Shown: one piece after another, positions 54,425 through 63,460 of the stretch
Position numbering within the stretch: the stretch's first letter is position 1
Layout: each line of letters begins with the position of its first letter
Assembly: GCA_038748065.1 (NCBI GenBank)
Contig: JBCDJG010000005.1
Location: 72,614-136,613, forward strand
DNA from: JBCDJG01 sp038748065
GTDB lineage: Bacteria > Pseudomonadota > Gammaproteobacteria > Pseudomonadales > Halieaceae
DNA length: 64,000 nucleotides
Reading direction: 5' to 3'
Made by a program: the position numbers and the translations under genes
The notes under the pieces: model-generated
What the model was told of the DNA's origin: nothing
What the model saw: only the letters and a program-made list of their open reading frames with translations
Databases searched by the model: none

Positions 54425-55563
54425 TGGGCGATTACGTTCGGCAATTGCCCGAGGGCTCTGCGGATCTTGCGCGTCGCCCCGGTGCTGCCCAGCGACTGCA
54501 TCTCGACCTGCCCTTGTTGGCCCTGCTTGCGGGTCTCACCGCCTATGGCCTCGTGGTGCTCTACAGCGCATCGGGCCAGGACTACGGCGCAGTCATCCGC
54601 CAGGGGCGCTTTTTCCTCGTGGCTTATGTCGTCATGATCGTGGCGGCGCAGATCGAGCTCAAGACCTACATGCGCTTTGCCCCTCTGTTTTACCTGCTGG
54701 GTGTGGGCCTGCTGGTGGCAGTGATGTATTTTGGCGTGGGTGCCAAGGGCGCGCAGCGCTGGCTATCGATCGGCGGTTTTCGCTTTCAGCCCTCGGAGAT
54801 TATGAAGCTCGGTGTACCCTTGATGGTGGGCTGGTATCTCGCCGAGCGCATTCTCCCACCGCGCTTCAAATACGTCGTGGGCGCGCTGCTCATCGTTGTT
54901 TTGCCCTCCGCCCTGATCCTTTCTCAACCGGATCTCGGTACCGCGCTGCTGATCGCGGCCAGTGGACTGTTTGTCGTGTTCATGGCGGGTATTGGCTGGC
55001 GCTATATCGTGGGCGCCGTTGTGTTGGCGATTGCCTCCGCCTGGCCCGCCTGGATTTTTGTACTCAAGGATTACCAGAAACAGCGCATCCTGACCCTGCT
55101 CAACCCGGAGAGCGATAAGTTGGGTGCCGGTTGGAATATCATTCAATCCAAGACGGCGATAGGATCTGGCGGATGGGATGGTAAAGGCTGGATGTCAGGG
55201 ACCCAGTCACAGTTGGACTTTCTGCCGGAGAGCCATACGGACTTCATTATCGCGGTGCTCGCTGAGGAGTTCGGCCTGCGCGGCGTGCTCCTGCTGATGT
55301 GCCTTTATCTGCTGATTCTGCTGCGAGGCTTCTGGATCGGCTTGCACGCCCAGACCACCTTTGGCCGATTGATGGCGGGCAGTCTGACCCTGACTTTTTT
55401 CGTCTACATCTTTGTTAACATGGGAATGGTCGCTGGCCTGCTGCCTGTAGTTGGGGTGCCCCTGCCGCTGGTAAGCGCGGGGGGCACGTCGGTGGTCACG
55501 CTGATGGCAGGCTTTGGTCTCCTGATGGCGGTGAGCACCGAGCGCAAGGTCCTGGCACGTTAG
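54424..55563 (+). CDS. rodA: Rod-shape peptidoglycan glycosyltransferase RodA
   Basis: A 379-residue SEDS-family polymerase with about ten TM helices. SEDS motifs include GWNIIQSKTAIGSGGWDGKG, FLPESHTDFIIAVLAEEFG and the later VGVPLPLVSAGGTS. It polymerizes glycan strands with PBP2. The ATG overlaps the mrdA TGA by one base (TGATG). Confidence 0.97.
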   Translation: MGDYVRQLPEGSADLARRPGAAQRLHLDLPLLALLAGLTAYGLVVLYSASGQDYGAVIRQGRFFLVAYVVMIVAAQIELKTYMRFAPLFYLLGVGLLVAVMYFGVGAKGAQRWLSIGGFRFQPSEIMKLGVPLMVGWYLAERILPPRFKYVVGALLIVVLPSALILSQPDLGTALLIAASGLFVVFMAGIGWRYIVGAVVLAIASAWPAWIFVLKDYQKQRILTLLNPESDKLGAGWNIIQSKTAIGSGGWDGKGWMSGTQSQLDFLPESHTDFIIAVLAEEFGLRGVLLLMCLYLLILLRGFWIGLHAQTTFGRLMAGSLTLTFFVYIFVNMGMVAGLLPVVGVPLPLVSAGGTSVVTLMAGFGLLMAVSTERKVLAR

Positions 55564-55611
55564 GCGTGACAGGGGCAGCTCACAGTGACGACCAGGAAAG
55601 AGAGTGAAGGT

Positions 55612-56613
55612 ATGCCCCTATTGATCAAGCGTGCGGCCCTGATCGCGTTACTGGCTCTGCCACCTGCAGCGGGGGCGGACTACAGCAGCCATCCCGATGC
55701 CGAGGCGGTGGCGAATCGCCTGGCCGAGGAAGCCGGTTTTGAGCGCGAAGCGGTGTTGGCGATACTTGCCGAGGCGGAGCGCAAGGAGCGCATACTGGAA
55801 GCGATTTCCAGGCCGGCCGAGAAGGCTAAACCCTGGCACGAATACCGCAAAATCTTTCTCACCGAGGAACGCGAGGAGGCAGGTGTTGCATTCTACGCTG
55901 AGTACCGCGAAACGCTGGAAAGGGCGGCAGCCGAAACCGGCGTACCAGCAGAAATCATTGTTGCCATTATCGGTGTTGAGACCTATTACGGCCGCATCAT
56001 GGGCAGCTACCGCGTGCTGGATGCGTTAAGCACCCTGGCGTTTGATTATCCTCGGCGTTCCCCGTTCTTCACCTCGGAACTTGAGAACTACCTGATTCTC
56101 ACTCGTGACCAGGACCTTGATCCACTGGCCTTCAAGGGCTCCTACGCCGGAGCGATGGGCTATGGCCAGTTTATGCCTAGCAGCTATCGGAACTACGCGG
56201 TCGATTTTGACGGCGATGGCGTGATCGACATCTGGAATAATCCGGTTGACGCTATCGGGAGCGTAGCCAATTACTTCAAGCGTCATGGCTGGCGTCCTGG
56301 CGAGCCTGTCGTCTATAGCGCCGCAGCTACGGCCGCAGTGGATGATGCGATCTTTGTGCGCAAGCGAGCCGACCTCAAGCCGCGCTACACGGTGGCTGAA
56401 CTGGCCGAAAAAGGCTTCGCCAGCGATGCCGACGTGGGCGCTGAGGCCATGGCGACCGCGATGGAGTTTGAACTCGCCAAGGGTTACGAGCACTGGCTTG
56501 GCTTACACAACTTCTATGTGATTACCCGCTATAACCACAGCGCCATGTATGCGATGTCCGTCTATCAATTGAGCCTGCGCATCGCAGCTGCCGTAGCGGA
56601 GCAGGGCGCTTGA
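55612..56613 (+). CDS. mltB: Membrane-bound lytic murein transglycosylase B
   Basis: A 333-residue enzyme with a signal segment (LIKRAALIALLALPPAAGAD). No lipobox Cys is seen, so it may be soluble in the periplasm. The catalytic Glu is in IIGVETYYGRIMG. The EF-hand-like loop DFDGDGVIDIWN and the segment AMGYGQFMPSSYRNY are family marks. The start is ATG 55612 rather than GTG 55585. It cleaves peptidoglycan to 1,6-anhydro products. Confidence 0.93.
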   Translation: MPLLIKRAALIALLALPPAAGADYSSHPDAEAVANRLAEEAGFEREAVLAILAEAERKERILEAISRPAEKAKPWHEYRKIFLTEEREEAGVAFYAEYRETLERAAAETGVPAEIIVAIIGVETYYGRIMGSYRVLDALSTLAFDYPRRSPFFTSELENYLILTRDQDLDPLAFKGSYAGAMGYGQFMPSSYRNYAVDFDGDGVIDIWNNPVDAIGSVANYFKRHGWRPGEPVVYSAAATAAVDDAIFVRKRADLKPRYTVAELAEKGFASDADVGAEAMATAMEFELAKGYEHWLGLHNFYVITRYNHSAMYAMSVYQLSLRIAAAVAEQGA

Positions 56614-57431
56614 CCCGATGGCATTGGTGCGGTCTTGCCCTCGGTGGTTTGCTGCTTGGCCTCGCCGCCTGCACCACGCCGCCTAACGACGGTAACTTTG
56701 ACCCCAACGCAGGGCGCTACACCCAGAGCGCCGACGGCGCGCCACTCCGCCCGCTGAAGCCCGACGACGTCGAGGATGCGATACCCCGGGCAGATCCTAT
56801 CCTGGCGGCCGGCAACACCAGTCCCTACATGATTAACGGTATTCGCTACGAGGTGCTGGCCGATTCTCGCAACTACCGTGAGCAGGGAATCGCATCGTGG
56901 TACGGCACAAAGTTTCACGGTCACGCCACGGCCAATGGCGAGGTCTACGACCTGTATGCGCCTAGCGCAGCGCACAGGACCCTGCCGATTCCGAGCTATG
57001 CCCGGGTGGTGAATCTCGATAATGGTCGCAGCGTGGTGGTGCGGGTGAATGATCGAGGGCCTTTCCACGACGACCGCATTATTGACCTGTCTTATGCGGC
57101 GGCGGTGAAGCTTGGCTACGCCAACGCCGGCACGGCGAGGGTAGAGGTGGAATCGCTGAACATAGCCGGTGTGGACGATCGCCGCGACAATGCCAGCGGT
57201 GACTATCGCTTCCTGCAACTGGGCGCTTTTGTTACCCAGGCTGCCGCGGCCACCCTGCAGGTCGAACTGCTCACCTGGCTGGACGCGACCGTGTTTGTCG
57301 CCCCGGTGGATGCCGGCGGGCGACTCCTGTATCGGGTACGCATCGGCCCCTTGGGCAGCGCTGATGAACTCCAGGCGGTGCAGGCGCAGCTCTCGGATAG
57401 GGGCTACGATGCCGGCCAGCCCCTACCCTGA
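56610..57431 (+). CDS. rlpA: RlpA-like septal lytic transglycosylase, lipoprotein
   Basis: A 273-residue lipoprotein. The TTG start overlaps the mltB stop. The lipobox is LAAC at about residue 20. The double-psi beta-barrel domain reads GIASWYGTKFHGHATANGE and VVRVNDRGPFHDDRIIDLS, containing the catalytic Asp/His region. A SPOR domain (about residues 200-270) targets denuded glycan at the septum. It acts in the outer membrane during cell separation. Confidence 0.95.
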   Translation: MTRWHWCGLALGGLLLGLAACTTPPNDGNFDPNAGRYTQSADGAPLRPLKPDDVEDAIPRADPILAAGNTSPYMINGIRYEVLADSRNYREQGIASWYGTKFHGHATANGEVYDLYAPSAAHRTLPIPSYARVVNLDNGRSVVVRVNDRGPFHDDRIIDLSYAAAVKLGYANAGTARVEVESLNIAGVDDRRDNASGDYRFLQLGAFVTQAAAATLQVELLTWLDATVFVAPVDAGGRLLYRVRIGPLGSADELQAVQAQLSDRGYDAGQPLP

Positions 57432-57513
57432 CCTCGCCGCTTGCGCTACCATCTCCCGTCGACTCGGCTATGGCCATCCACTCCCTGATTTCACGGTGTT
57501 TGATACCCTACAC

Positions 57514-58695
57514 ATGTTGCGCTACGCCCTGTTCCTGATTTGCTCGGCCATGATTGGCGGGATTCATGCGGCCCCGATCGTGCCATCACCGCCGCAGATA
57601 GCTGCCGAGGCCTACCTGCTAATGGATGCCGACAGCGGCGCGATACTGGTCGAGCACGAGGCGGATACCCAGCGGCCACCAGCCAGTCTCACCAAGCTGA
57701 TGACCAGCTACGTGCTGGCACTGGAGATAGATTCCGGTCGGCTATCGCGGTCGGATATGGTGACCGTCAGCGAGAACGCCTGGTCCGCCAATCGCAAGTT
57801 CCAGGGCTCGTCGCTGATGTTCATCGAACCCCGCGTGCCGGTATCGGTGGACGACCTGGAGAAGGGCATAGTGATCTCCTCCGGCAACGATGCCACGGTG
57901 GCCATTGCTGAGCACATTGCCGGCTCCGAGGGGGCCTTTGCCGAGATGATGAATGCTCACGCCGAATCCCTTGGCATGAGTAACTCGCATTTCGTTAACT
58001 CCCATGGGCTGGACGATCGCGGCCAGGCGGTGAGTGCCCGCGACCTGGCGATCCTGGCGCAGGCAATCATCCAGCGTTTTCCAGAACACTACGCTATTTA
58101 TAAGGAACGCAGCTTCCAGTACGGCGTTGACCCGAGGGGTAACCCGCTGGATCCGCAGCGTAACCGCAACCCTTTGCTTGGCATCGACAGCTCGGTTGAC
58201 GGCCTGAAAACCGGTTACACCGACGAGGCAGGCTGGTGTCTGGTAGCCTCCGCCGAACGCAATGATATGCGCCTGATTTCGGTTGTACTGGGCAGCGGCA
58301 GTAATCGCGCGCGTCGAGAGGGCTCCAGCAGCTTGCTCAACTACGGCTTCCGCTTTTTCGAGACCCGCACCCTTTTGGAAGACGGTGAAGCGTTGGATAA
58401 ACCGCGCATCTGGCAGGGCGCCGTCGACTACGTCGGCATCGGCGCCGGTGAAGACGCGGTGCTGACCCTGCCGCGAGGCCGCGTGAAACAGGTGCAGCGC
58501 GAGATGTTGCTGACCGAACCCCTGTTGGCGCCGCTCGCAGCCGGCGATGCTGTGGGTGAGATCGTGCTCACCCTCGATGGCGACGTGATTCACCGCGAGC
58601 CCCTGGTCGCCCTGGAGGCGGTGGACGCCGGTGGCTTTTTCGCGCGGCTCTGGGATATGGTGCTGATGTGGGTCGCCAAGCTGTTCAGCGCCTGA
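57514..58695 (+). CDS. dacA: D-alanyl-D-alanine carboxypeptidase (PBP5/6 type)
   Basis: A 393-residue PBP with a signal peptide (MLRYALFLICSAMIGGIHAA). Active-site motifs: SLTK with the nucleophile Ser, SGN, and KTGYT. The C-terminal beta domain is followed by an amphipathic helix (FFARLWDMVLMWVAKLFSA) that anchors it to the inner membrane. ATG 57514 is used because only this start gives a signal peptide; the longer frame overlaps rlpA. Confidence 0.95.
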   Translation: MLRYALFLICSAMIGGIHAAPIVPSPPQIAAEAYLLMDADSGAILVEHEADTQRPPASLTKLMTSYVLALEIDSGRLSRSDMVTVSENAWSANRKFQGSSLMFIEPRVPVSVDDLEKGIVISSGNDATVAIAEHIAGSEGAFAEMMNAHAESLGMSNSHFVNSHGLDDRGQAVSARDLAILAQAIIQRFPEHYAIYKERSFQYGVDPRGNPLDPQRNRNPLLGIDSSVDGLKTGYTDEAGWCLVASAERNDMRLISVVLGSGSNRARREGSSSLLNYGFRFFETRTLLEDGEALDKPRIWQGAVDYVGIGAGEDAVLTLPRGRVKQVQREMLLTEPLLAPLAAGDAVGEIVLTLDGDVIHREPLVALEAVDAGGFFARLWDMVLMWVAKLFSA

Positions 58696-58705
58696 GTGTT
58701 CGCCT

Positions 58706-58975
58706 GTGACCGATGAAGAAGCCCCCAAGATAGAGTTCCCCTGCGACTACCCGATTAAGGTGATGGGCCGCTCCCACGAGAATTTCCGGGCCCTTGTCGA
58801 AGACATATTTGAACGCCACGCGCCCGGCTATGCGCGCGATACGATCAAAACCAGGACCAGCGCCAAGGGGACCTTTACGTCCCTCACGATTACGATCACG
58901 GCAACCGGCCCAGACCAGCTGAAAGCCTTGCATGAAGACCTGATGGCCACCGGCCAGGTGCAGATGGTGATCTGA
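58706..58975 (+). CDS. ybeD: YbeD/DUF493 family protein
   Basis: An 89-residue protein with a ferredoxin-like fold (IEFPCDYPIKVMGR, SAKGTFTSLTITITATG). The family is conserved between dacA and lipB in gammaproteobacteria and its role is unknown, possibly a small allosteric regulator. The start is GTG 58706, and lipB overlaps its stop. Confidence 0.93.
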   Translation: MTDEEAPKIEFPCDYPIKVMGRSHENFRALVEDIFERHAPGYARDTIKTRTSAKGTFTSLTITITATGPDQLKALHEDLMATGQVQMVI

Positions 58976-59601
58976 TGAACTCGCCCCCCCGCCGCCGCGA
59001 ACTGGGGGAGGTGGCCTACGAGCCGACCCTGGTCGCCATGCGTGAGTTTACCGACGCGCGTGATGAGCAGACTCCCGACGAACTCTGGCTACTGCAGCAC
59101 CCCCGTGTATTCACGCAGGGCCAGGCCGGTAAAGCTGAGCACGTGCTGGCGCCCGGTGACATACCGGTTATTCAGGTCGATCGGGGCGGACAGGTCACCT
59201 ACCACGGCCCCGGGCAGTGGGTGGTTTATCTGCTAGTCGACCTGCGCAGGCGGCAGTTGGGCATTCGCGACCTCGTCACGTTAATAGAAGCTGCGATCGT
59301 CGAAGTGCTTGGCCAGTACGGGATCGACAGCGCGCCCCGTCGCGATGCGCCGGGAGTCTATGTCGACGGCGAGAAAATCGCCTCGCTGGGCCTGCGCGTG
59401 CGTCGTGGCTGCACGTATCACGGCCTGTCGCTGAACGTCGATATGGATCTGGAGCCCTTCGGTCGGATTAATCCCTGTGGTCACGAAGGGCTCAAGGTCA
59501 CCTCTGTGGCGCGTTTGCTGCAGCGGGGTGCGCCGTCCATGCAGGCGATCGGTAATGCGCTGTTACAGGTCTTATCGCGTCGGCTGCAGGATTCTGCCTA
59601 G
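58975..59601 (+). CDS. lipB: Octanoyl-ACP:protein N-octanoyltransferase
   Basis: A 208-residue enzyme that moves octanoate from ACP to lipoyl domains. Motifs: DRGGQVTYHGPGQWVVYLLV with the catalytic Lys region IASLGLRVRRGCTYHGLSLN, and the Cys in RINPCGHEGLKV. The usual partner lipA does not follow; instead the convergent regA gene overlaps its end by 4 nt. Confidence 0.96.
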   Translation: MNSPPRRRELGEVAYEPTLVAMREFTDARDEQTPDELWLLQHPRVFTQGQAGKAEHVLAPGDIPVIQVDRGGQVTYHGPGQWVVYLLVDLRRRQLGIRDLVTLIEAAIVEVLGQYGIDSAPRRDAPGVYVDGEKIASLGLRVRRGCTYHGLSLNVDMDLEPFGRINPCGHEGLKVTSVARLLQRGAPSMQAIGNALLQVLSRRLQDSA

Positions 59602-60128
59602 CGTCGCACGGGCTTCTTCTGAAGTTTCCGCTGCAGTGTGCGCCGATGCATATTCAGGGCCCGTGCCGTGGCCGAGATATTGCCCTCGTTTTCTGCAAGC
59701 ACTCGCTGGATGTGCTCCCATTCTATTCGTTCAACCGACGGCGGCTGCTCGGGTACCTCAGCGACCGCGGGTGTTTCATCAAAGGCGCGCAATATCTCAT
59801 CCATGCTTGCCGGTTTGCACAGGTAGTTGCTGGCCCCCGCCTTGATCGCATCGACCGTGGTGGCAATGCTGGAATAGCCGGTGAGGATGACGAGTCTCGC
59901 ATCCGGGGCGCGTGCCAGTAACTTCGGGAGCACGACAAGACCCGAGGTACCCGGCATGTTGAGATCCAGCAGGATGTGGCTGGGAGCAAAGTCGCTGCAG
60001 GCCTGTAGCGCGCTGTCCGCGCTGCTGACGCAGCAGGTGGTGTAGCCACGCCGTATCAGCCCGCGCTCCAGTACGCCGCTAAAGACAGTATCGTCGTCGA
60101 CCAACAGAAAGCGCCCGGCATCGGTCAC
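59598..60128 (-). CDS. regA: Redox response regulator, RegA/PrrA/RoxR type
   Basis: A 176-residue regulator. The receiver domain has the acidic pocket DDD and phospho-acceptor Asp55 (HILLDLNMPGTSG), then a Thr/Lys switch (LTGYSS, NYLCKPAS). The Pro-rich linker and the short Fis-like HTH (NEGNISATARALNMHRRTLQ) are diagnostic of RegA-type regulators, which lack an ATPase domain. Its start overlaps the kinase stop by 4 nt. It controls redox-responsive genes. Confidence 0.92.
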   Translation of the reverse strand: MTDAGRFLLVDDDTVFSGVLERGLIRRGYTTCCVSSADSALQACSDFAPSHILLDLNMPGTSGLVVLPKLLARAPDARLVILTGYSSIATTVDAIKAGASNYLCKPASMDEILRAFDETPAVAEVPEQPPSVERIEWEHIQRVLAENEGNISATARALNMHRRTLQRKLQKKPVRR

Positions 60129-61417
60129 GCTGCCGCCCCCCGATCAAGAAGCGGCAGCGTGAGCGTTGCCACCGCACCGCCCTCCGGGTGATTGCTGAGA
60201 TCGATGTGGCCGCCGTGGCGCTCAACTGCGGCGTAGCTCAACAGCAAGCCGATCCCGAGGCCAGACCGCGTGGCCCTGAGAACCGGCGTGCCGGGGGCCG
60301 GAAGATTCTCGGGACTGACCCCCGGGCCGTGGTCGCGAATAGCGATGTGCCCAGCCTGCTGATCCCAGCTGACATCAACCTCCACCAGCTCAGAGCCCGT
60401 ATCGGCTGCGTTGTTGAGCAGATTTTCCATCGCCTGCCCCAGTGTGGAATCCTGCTCGATCTGCGGCGGCGCGCCGGCCCGCTGCTGCTGGAAGTGATAG
60501 CGCACGCCAGGTCGACGAACGGCCCAGCGCTCCAATGGTCCCCGGGCAAAGTCGGTGAGCTCACGCAGTTCGCGTTGCTCCACCGAGCTGCGCTCCGCCG
60601 TTGCCACCAGGTCAGACAGGGTCTCCCGGCACTGCAGCAACTGCCGTTTCAGCAGCGTGCAATCCTCCCGCTGTTGCGGTGATAGTGCCGGGTCTTCGAG
60701 CATCTCGTCGATCAGCACGGTCATGGTGCCCAGCGGCGTCCCCAGCTCATGGGCCGTGCCGGCTGCGAGCCCGGCGACTGCCATAATCTGGTCGTTGCGC
60801 AGGCGCTCTTCACGCTGGCGTGCAGCGGCGTCCTCCTGTGATCGCAGCGTCGCGGCCATCCGCACGACAAAATAGGTGATGAGTCCAGCGCTGAAGAGGA
60901 AGTTAAACCACATGCCAAGAATATGCGCCTGGCCCGCGTTGTCGTGTGCATGCCCTATGCCGACGTGAGGTGTGAACAGTGGGAAGGGTTGATAAACGTA
61001 AATCAGCAAGCTGTAGGCCGCTAACGAACAGGCTGTAATGACCCAGGTATAGCGCCAGGGCAGCACCGCCGCAGCAATCACCAGGGGCACAATATAGTAG
61101 GAGACGAAGGGATTGTTGGCCCCGCCGGTAAAGTACATCAGCGCCGTCCACCCGATAACGTCCACCAGCAATTGGCCGAGAAATTCCGAATCGCTGACGG
61201 GCCAGGGTCTTGTCGTGCGCCACAGGCTGATGGCTGTGATAGCGCCAAGCGCGAGTAGCCCCAGAGCCAGCCCCCAGGGCGCGTCTGCAAAGCGATTCAC
61301 CGAGACCACGTAGGCGAGCACGCCAACCTGTCCCAGCAGAGCGATGCTGCGTATCGCCAGCAGGCTGCTCAGGTTGGCCCGCGAAGGGCTATAAACGGTG
61401 CGGTCGGGTGTATTCAC
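60125..61417 (-). CDS. regB: Redox sensor histidine kinase, RegB/PrrB/RoxS type
   Basis: A 430-residue kinase with about six TM helices. The ubiquinone-binding motif GGANNPF is at residues 98-104. His223 (TAHELGTPLG) is the phosphorylated residue. Cys263 lies 40 residues on, the same spacing as His225 and redox-active Cys265 of Rhodobacter RegB. The ATP-binding part includes ENLLNNAADTGS and RDHGPGVSPE. The GTG at 61417 is chosen because a -10 box sits just upstream; the longer frame would cross prfC. It signals to RegA. Confidence 0.92.
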   Translation of the reverse strand: MNTPDRTVYSPSRANLSSLLAIRSIALLGQVGVLAYVVSVNRFADAPWGLALGLLALGAITAISLWRTTRPWPVSDSEFLGQLLVDVIGWTALMYFTGGANNPFVSYYIVPLVIAAAVLPWRYTWVITACSLAAYSLLIYVYQPFPLFTPHVGIGHAHDNAGQAHILGMWFNFLFSAGLITYFVVRMAATLRSQEDAAARQREERLRNDQIMAVAGLAAGTAHELGTPLGTMTVLIDEMLEDPALSPQQREDCTLLKRQLLQCRETLSDLVATAERSSVEQRELRELTDFARGPLERWAVRRPGVRYHFQQQRAGAPPQIEQDSTLGQAMENLLNNAADTGSELVEVDVSWDQQAGHIAIRDHGPGVSPENLPAPGTPVLRATRSGLGIGLLLSYAAVERHGGHIDLSNHPEGGAVATLTLPLLDRGAAA

Positions 61418-61423
61418 GCGGGC

Positions 61424-61429
61424 ATTATA
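61424..61429 (-). promoter_or_regulatory. -10 box of regBA
   Basis: A perfect TATAAT on the minus strand only 6 nt before the regB GTG. A start at the usual distance would fall on the start codon, suggesting a leaderless mRNA. The -35 region is not clear. Confidence 0.5.
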
Positions 61430-61457
61430 AGGGCCTGCGCGGTATGCCCAAAGGGCG

Positions 61458-61463
61458 TATAAT
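61458..61463 (+). promoter_or_regulatory. -10 box of prfC
   Basis: A perfect TATAAT 26 nt before the prfC ATG. The -35 region is weak. The divergent regBA -10 box is 28 nt away. Confidence 0.5.
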
Positions 61464-61489
61464 CCGCGCTTTTTCCACTGGGCAGCAGC

Positions 61490-63067
61490 ATGGCTGAACT
61501 TGACCGGGAGATCGGCTCGCGACGTACTTTCGCGATCATCTCTCACCCCGACGCGGGCAAAACCACCATGACGGAGAAGCTGCTCTTGCTCGGCAGCGCT
61601 ATCCAGGTGGCCGGCTCGGTGAAGGGCAAGAAAGGCCCGCACGCCACGTCGGACTGGATGAGCATGGAGCAGGAGCGCGGCATTTCAGTGACTTCCTCCG
61701 TGATGCAGTTCCCCTACGCTGAGCGCGTCGTCAACCTGCTGGACACCCCGGGTCACGAAGATTTTTCCGAGGACACCTATCGCACGCTGACTGCCGTGGA
61801 TTCCGCACTGATGGTGATCGACGGCGCGAAAGGTGTAGAGGAGCGCACCATCAAGCTGATGAACGTGTGTCGCCTGCGCGATACGCCGATTATCAGCTTT
61901 GTGAACAAGATGGATCGGGACATCCGCGACCCGATCGAGCTCCTGGATGAGATTGAGGAAGTGCTGGATATTCAGGGTGCGCCCGTGAACTGGCCCATAG
62001 GTATGGGCAGCTTTTTCAAAGGCGTTTACAACCTCTACACAGACACCATCCACCGTTACTTCCAGGGCCACGGCCACGAGCACCACCCGGACGAGCGCAT
62101 TCAGGGCCTGGACTCAGATGCCGCCCGCGAGCTATTAGGTGAGGACTACGAAGACTTTGTTGAAGAAATAGAGCTGGTGCGCGGTGCCAGCCATGAATTC
62201 GATATCACCCAGTTCCTCGCGGGCAAACTGACGCCTGTGTTTTTCGGCACGGCGCTGGGTAACTTCGGCGTGCGCGAAATGCTCGACGATTTCGTGAAGT
62301 GGGCGCCCGAGCCCCTGAATCGCGGTACCGTGGATCGCGAGGTCGATGCGGGCGAGAACACCTTTTCCGGCTTTGTCTTTAAAATCCAGGCCAATATGGA
62401 TCCGCGCCACCGCGATCGTATCGCCTTTCTGCGGGTCTGCTCCGGCCGCTACAACAAAGGTATGAAGATGCGCCACGTGCGCATGGGCAAAGACGTGAAA
62501 ATCGCCGACGCCGTGACCTTTAAGGCCGGCGAGCGCGTGCTGGTTGAGGAAGCTGTCTCCGGCGACATCATCGGCCTGCACAACCACGGCACTATCCAAA
62601 TCGGCGATACCTTCACGGAAGGGGAAGAGCTGCAGTTCACCGGCATTCCCCACTTCGCGCCGGAGCTGTTCCGCCGCATCCGCCTCACCGACCCCCTTAA
62701 ATCCAAGCAGCTACAAAAAGGCTTGCAGCAGCTTTCGGAAGAGGGCTCCACCCAGGTCTTTGCCCCCATCGCCAACTCGGATCTGATCGTCGGCGCCGTC
62801 GGCCAGCTCCAGTTCGACGTGGTGGCTTATCGCCTGAAGGATGAATACAAGGTTGAAGCGATCTATGAGCCGGTTAACGTTTACACGGCACGCTGGGTGT
62901 ACTGTGACGATGAGCGCAAGCTGGAGGAGTTCCGCAAGAAAGCCGCAGATCAGCTCTCCATCGACGGTGGCGGGCATCTGACCTACCTCGCTCCTACTCG
63001 GGTCAATCTTTCCCTCATGGAAGAACGATGGCCTGAAATAGAGTTCCGTTCTACAAGAGAACATTGA
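61490..63067 (+). CDS. prfC: Peptide chain release factor 3
   Basis: A 525-residue translational GTPase that removes RF1/RF2 after termination. The P-loop is IISHPDAGKTTMTEK, then DWMSMEQERGISVTSS (switch), LLDTPGHEDFSEDTYR and FVNKMDRDIRD. Length and motifs are standard. It is followed by a 668-nt gene-free region with three palindromic elements. Confidence 0.97.
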   Translation: MAELDREIGSRRTFAIISHPDAGKTTMTEKLLLLGSAIQVAGSVKGKKGPHATSDWMSMEQERGISVTSSVMQFPYAERVVNLLDTPGHEDFSEDTYRTLTAVDSALMVIDGAKGVEERTIKLMNVCRLRDTPIISFVNKMDRDIRDPIELLDEIEEVLDIQGAPVNWPIGMGSFFKGVYNLYTDTIHRYFQGHGHEHHPDERIQGLDSDAARELLGEDYEDFVEEIELVRGASHEFDITQFLAGKLTPVFFGTALGNFGVREMLDDFVKWAPEPLNRGTVDREVDAGENTFSGFVFKIQANMDPRHRDRIAFLRVCSGRYNKGMKMRHVRMGKDVKIADAVTFKAGERVLVEEAVSGDIIGLHNHGTIQIGDTFTEGEELQFTGIPHFAPELFRRIRLTDPLKSKQLQKGLQQLSEEGSTQVFAPIANSDLIVGAVGQLQFDVVAYRLKDEYKVEAIYEPVNVYTARWVYCDDERKLEEFRKKAADQLSIDGGGHLTYLAPTRVNLSLMEERWPEIEFRSTREH

Positions 63068-63089
63068 GTTAGGTTCTTTGATTGACGGT

Positions 63090-63203
63090 CCGGGCGTTGG
63101 GGTTGCCCTTCCAGGGACCGCATTACAGCAATCGTCCCTGATATGCTTGGGTTCGGCCGTCCCTGGCCTCACACATCCCTGAAAGGACAACCCCAACCCC
63201 CGG
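63090..63203 (-). repeat. Palindromic element A (reverse orientation)
   Basis: Outer arms at 63096-63117 and 63176-63197 pair with two mismatches over 22 bp, extended by a CCGGG stem outside. The loop, read on the minus strand, has GTGAGGCCAGGGACGG, GCCGAAC and GCGG-TCCCTGG, matching the core of elements B and C. The arms themselves have no similarity to those of B or C. Confidence 0.75.
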
Positions 63204-63251
63204 CCCTCTATCGAGCACTAGTCTGCCGCTCTGCTTAGCTAATTGAGCGCG

Positions 63252-63353
63252 GCGGTCTGGAGGGTTTTTGCAGGACTGTGTGAGCCATGGATGGCGAGCA
63301 CAAGCCTACATGGACGTATTCACGGCGTGTCCTGCAAAAACCCTCCAGATCGC
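63252..63353 (+). repeat. Palindromic element B
   Basis: Arms at 63252-63276 and 63329-63353 pair over 25 bp with one mismatch, 21 of them perfect next to the loop. The 52-nt loop carries GTGAGCCATGGATGGC, GAGCACAAGCC, ACATGGACG and TTCACGGCGT, shared with element C. Confidence 0.85.
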
Positions 63354-63460
63354 AGTGCGGTGGTCGGAAATAGAACAGTCCAAAAGCTCTAAAAATGGGG
63401 CAGAATCCGTTGCGACCCCCGTGAATTTGCAGCGGATAAAGTGGGTGGGGATAGCATTCA

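Noticed and set aside
57169..57513. Upstream extension of the dacA frame
   Set aside because: It overlaps the rlpA coding sequence in another frame and would bury the signal peptide.
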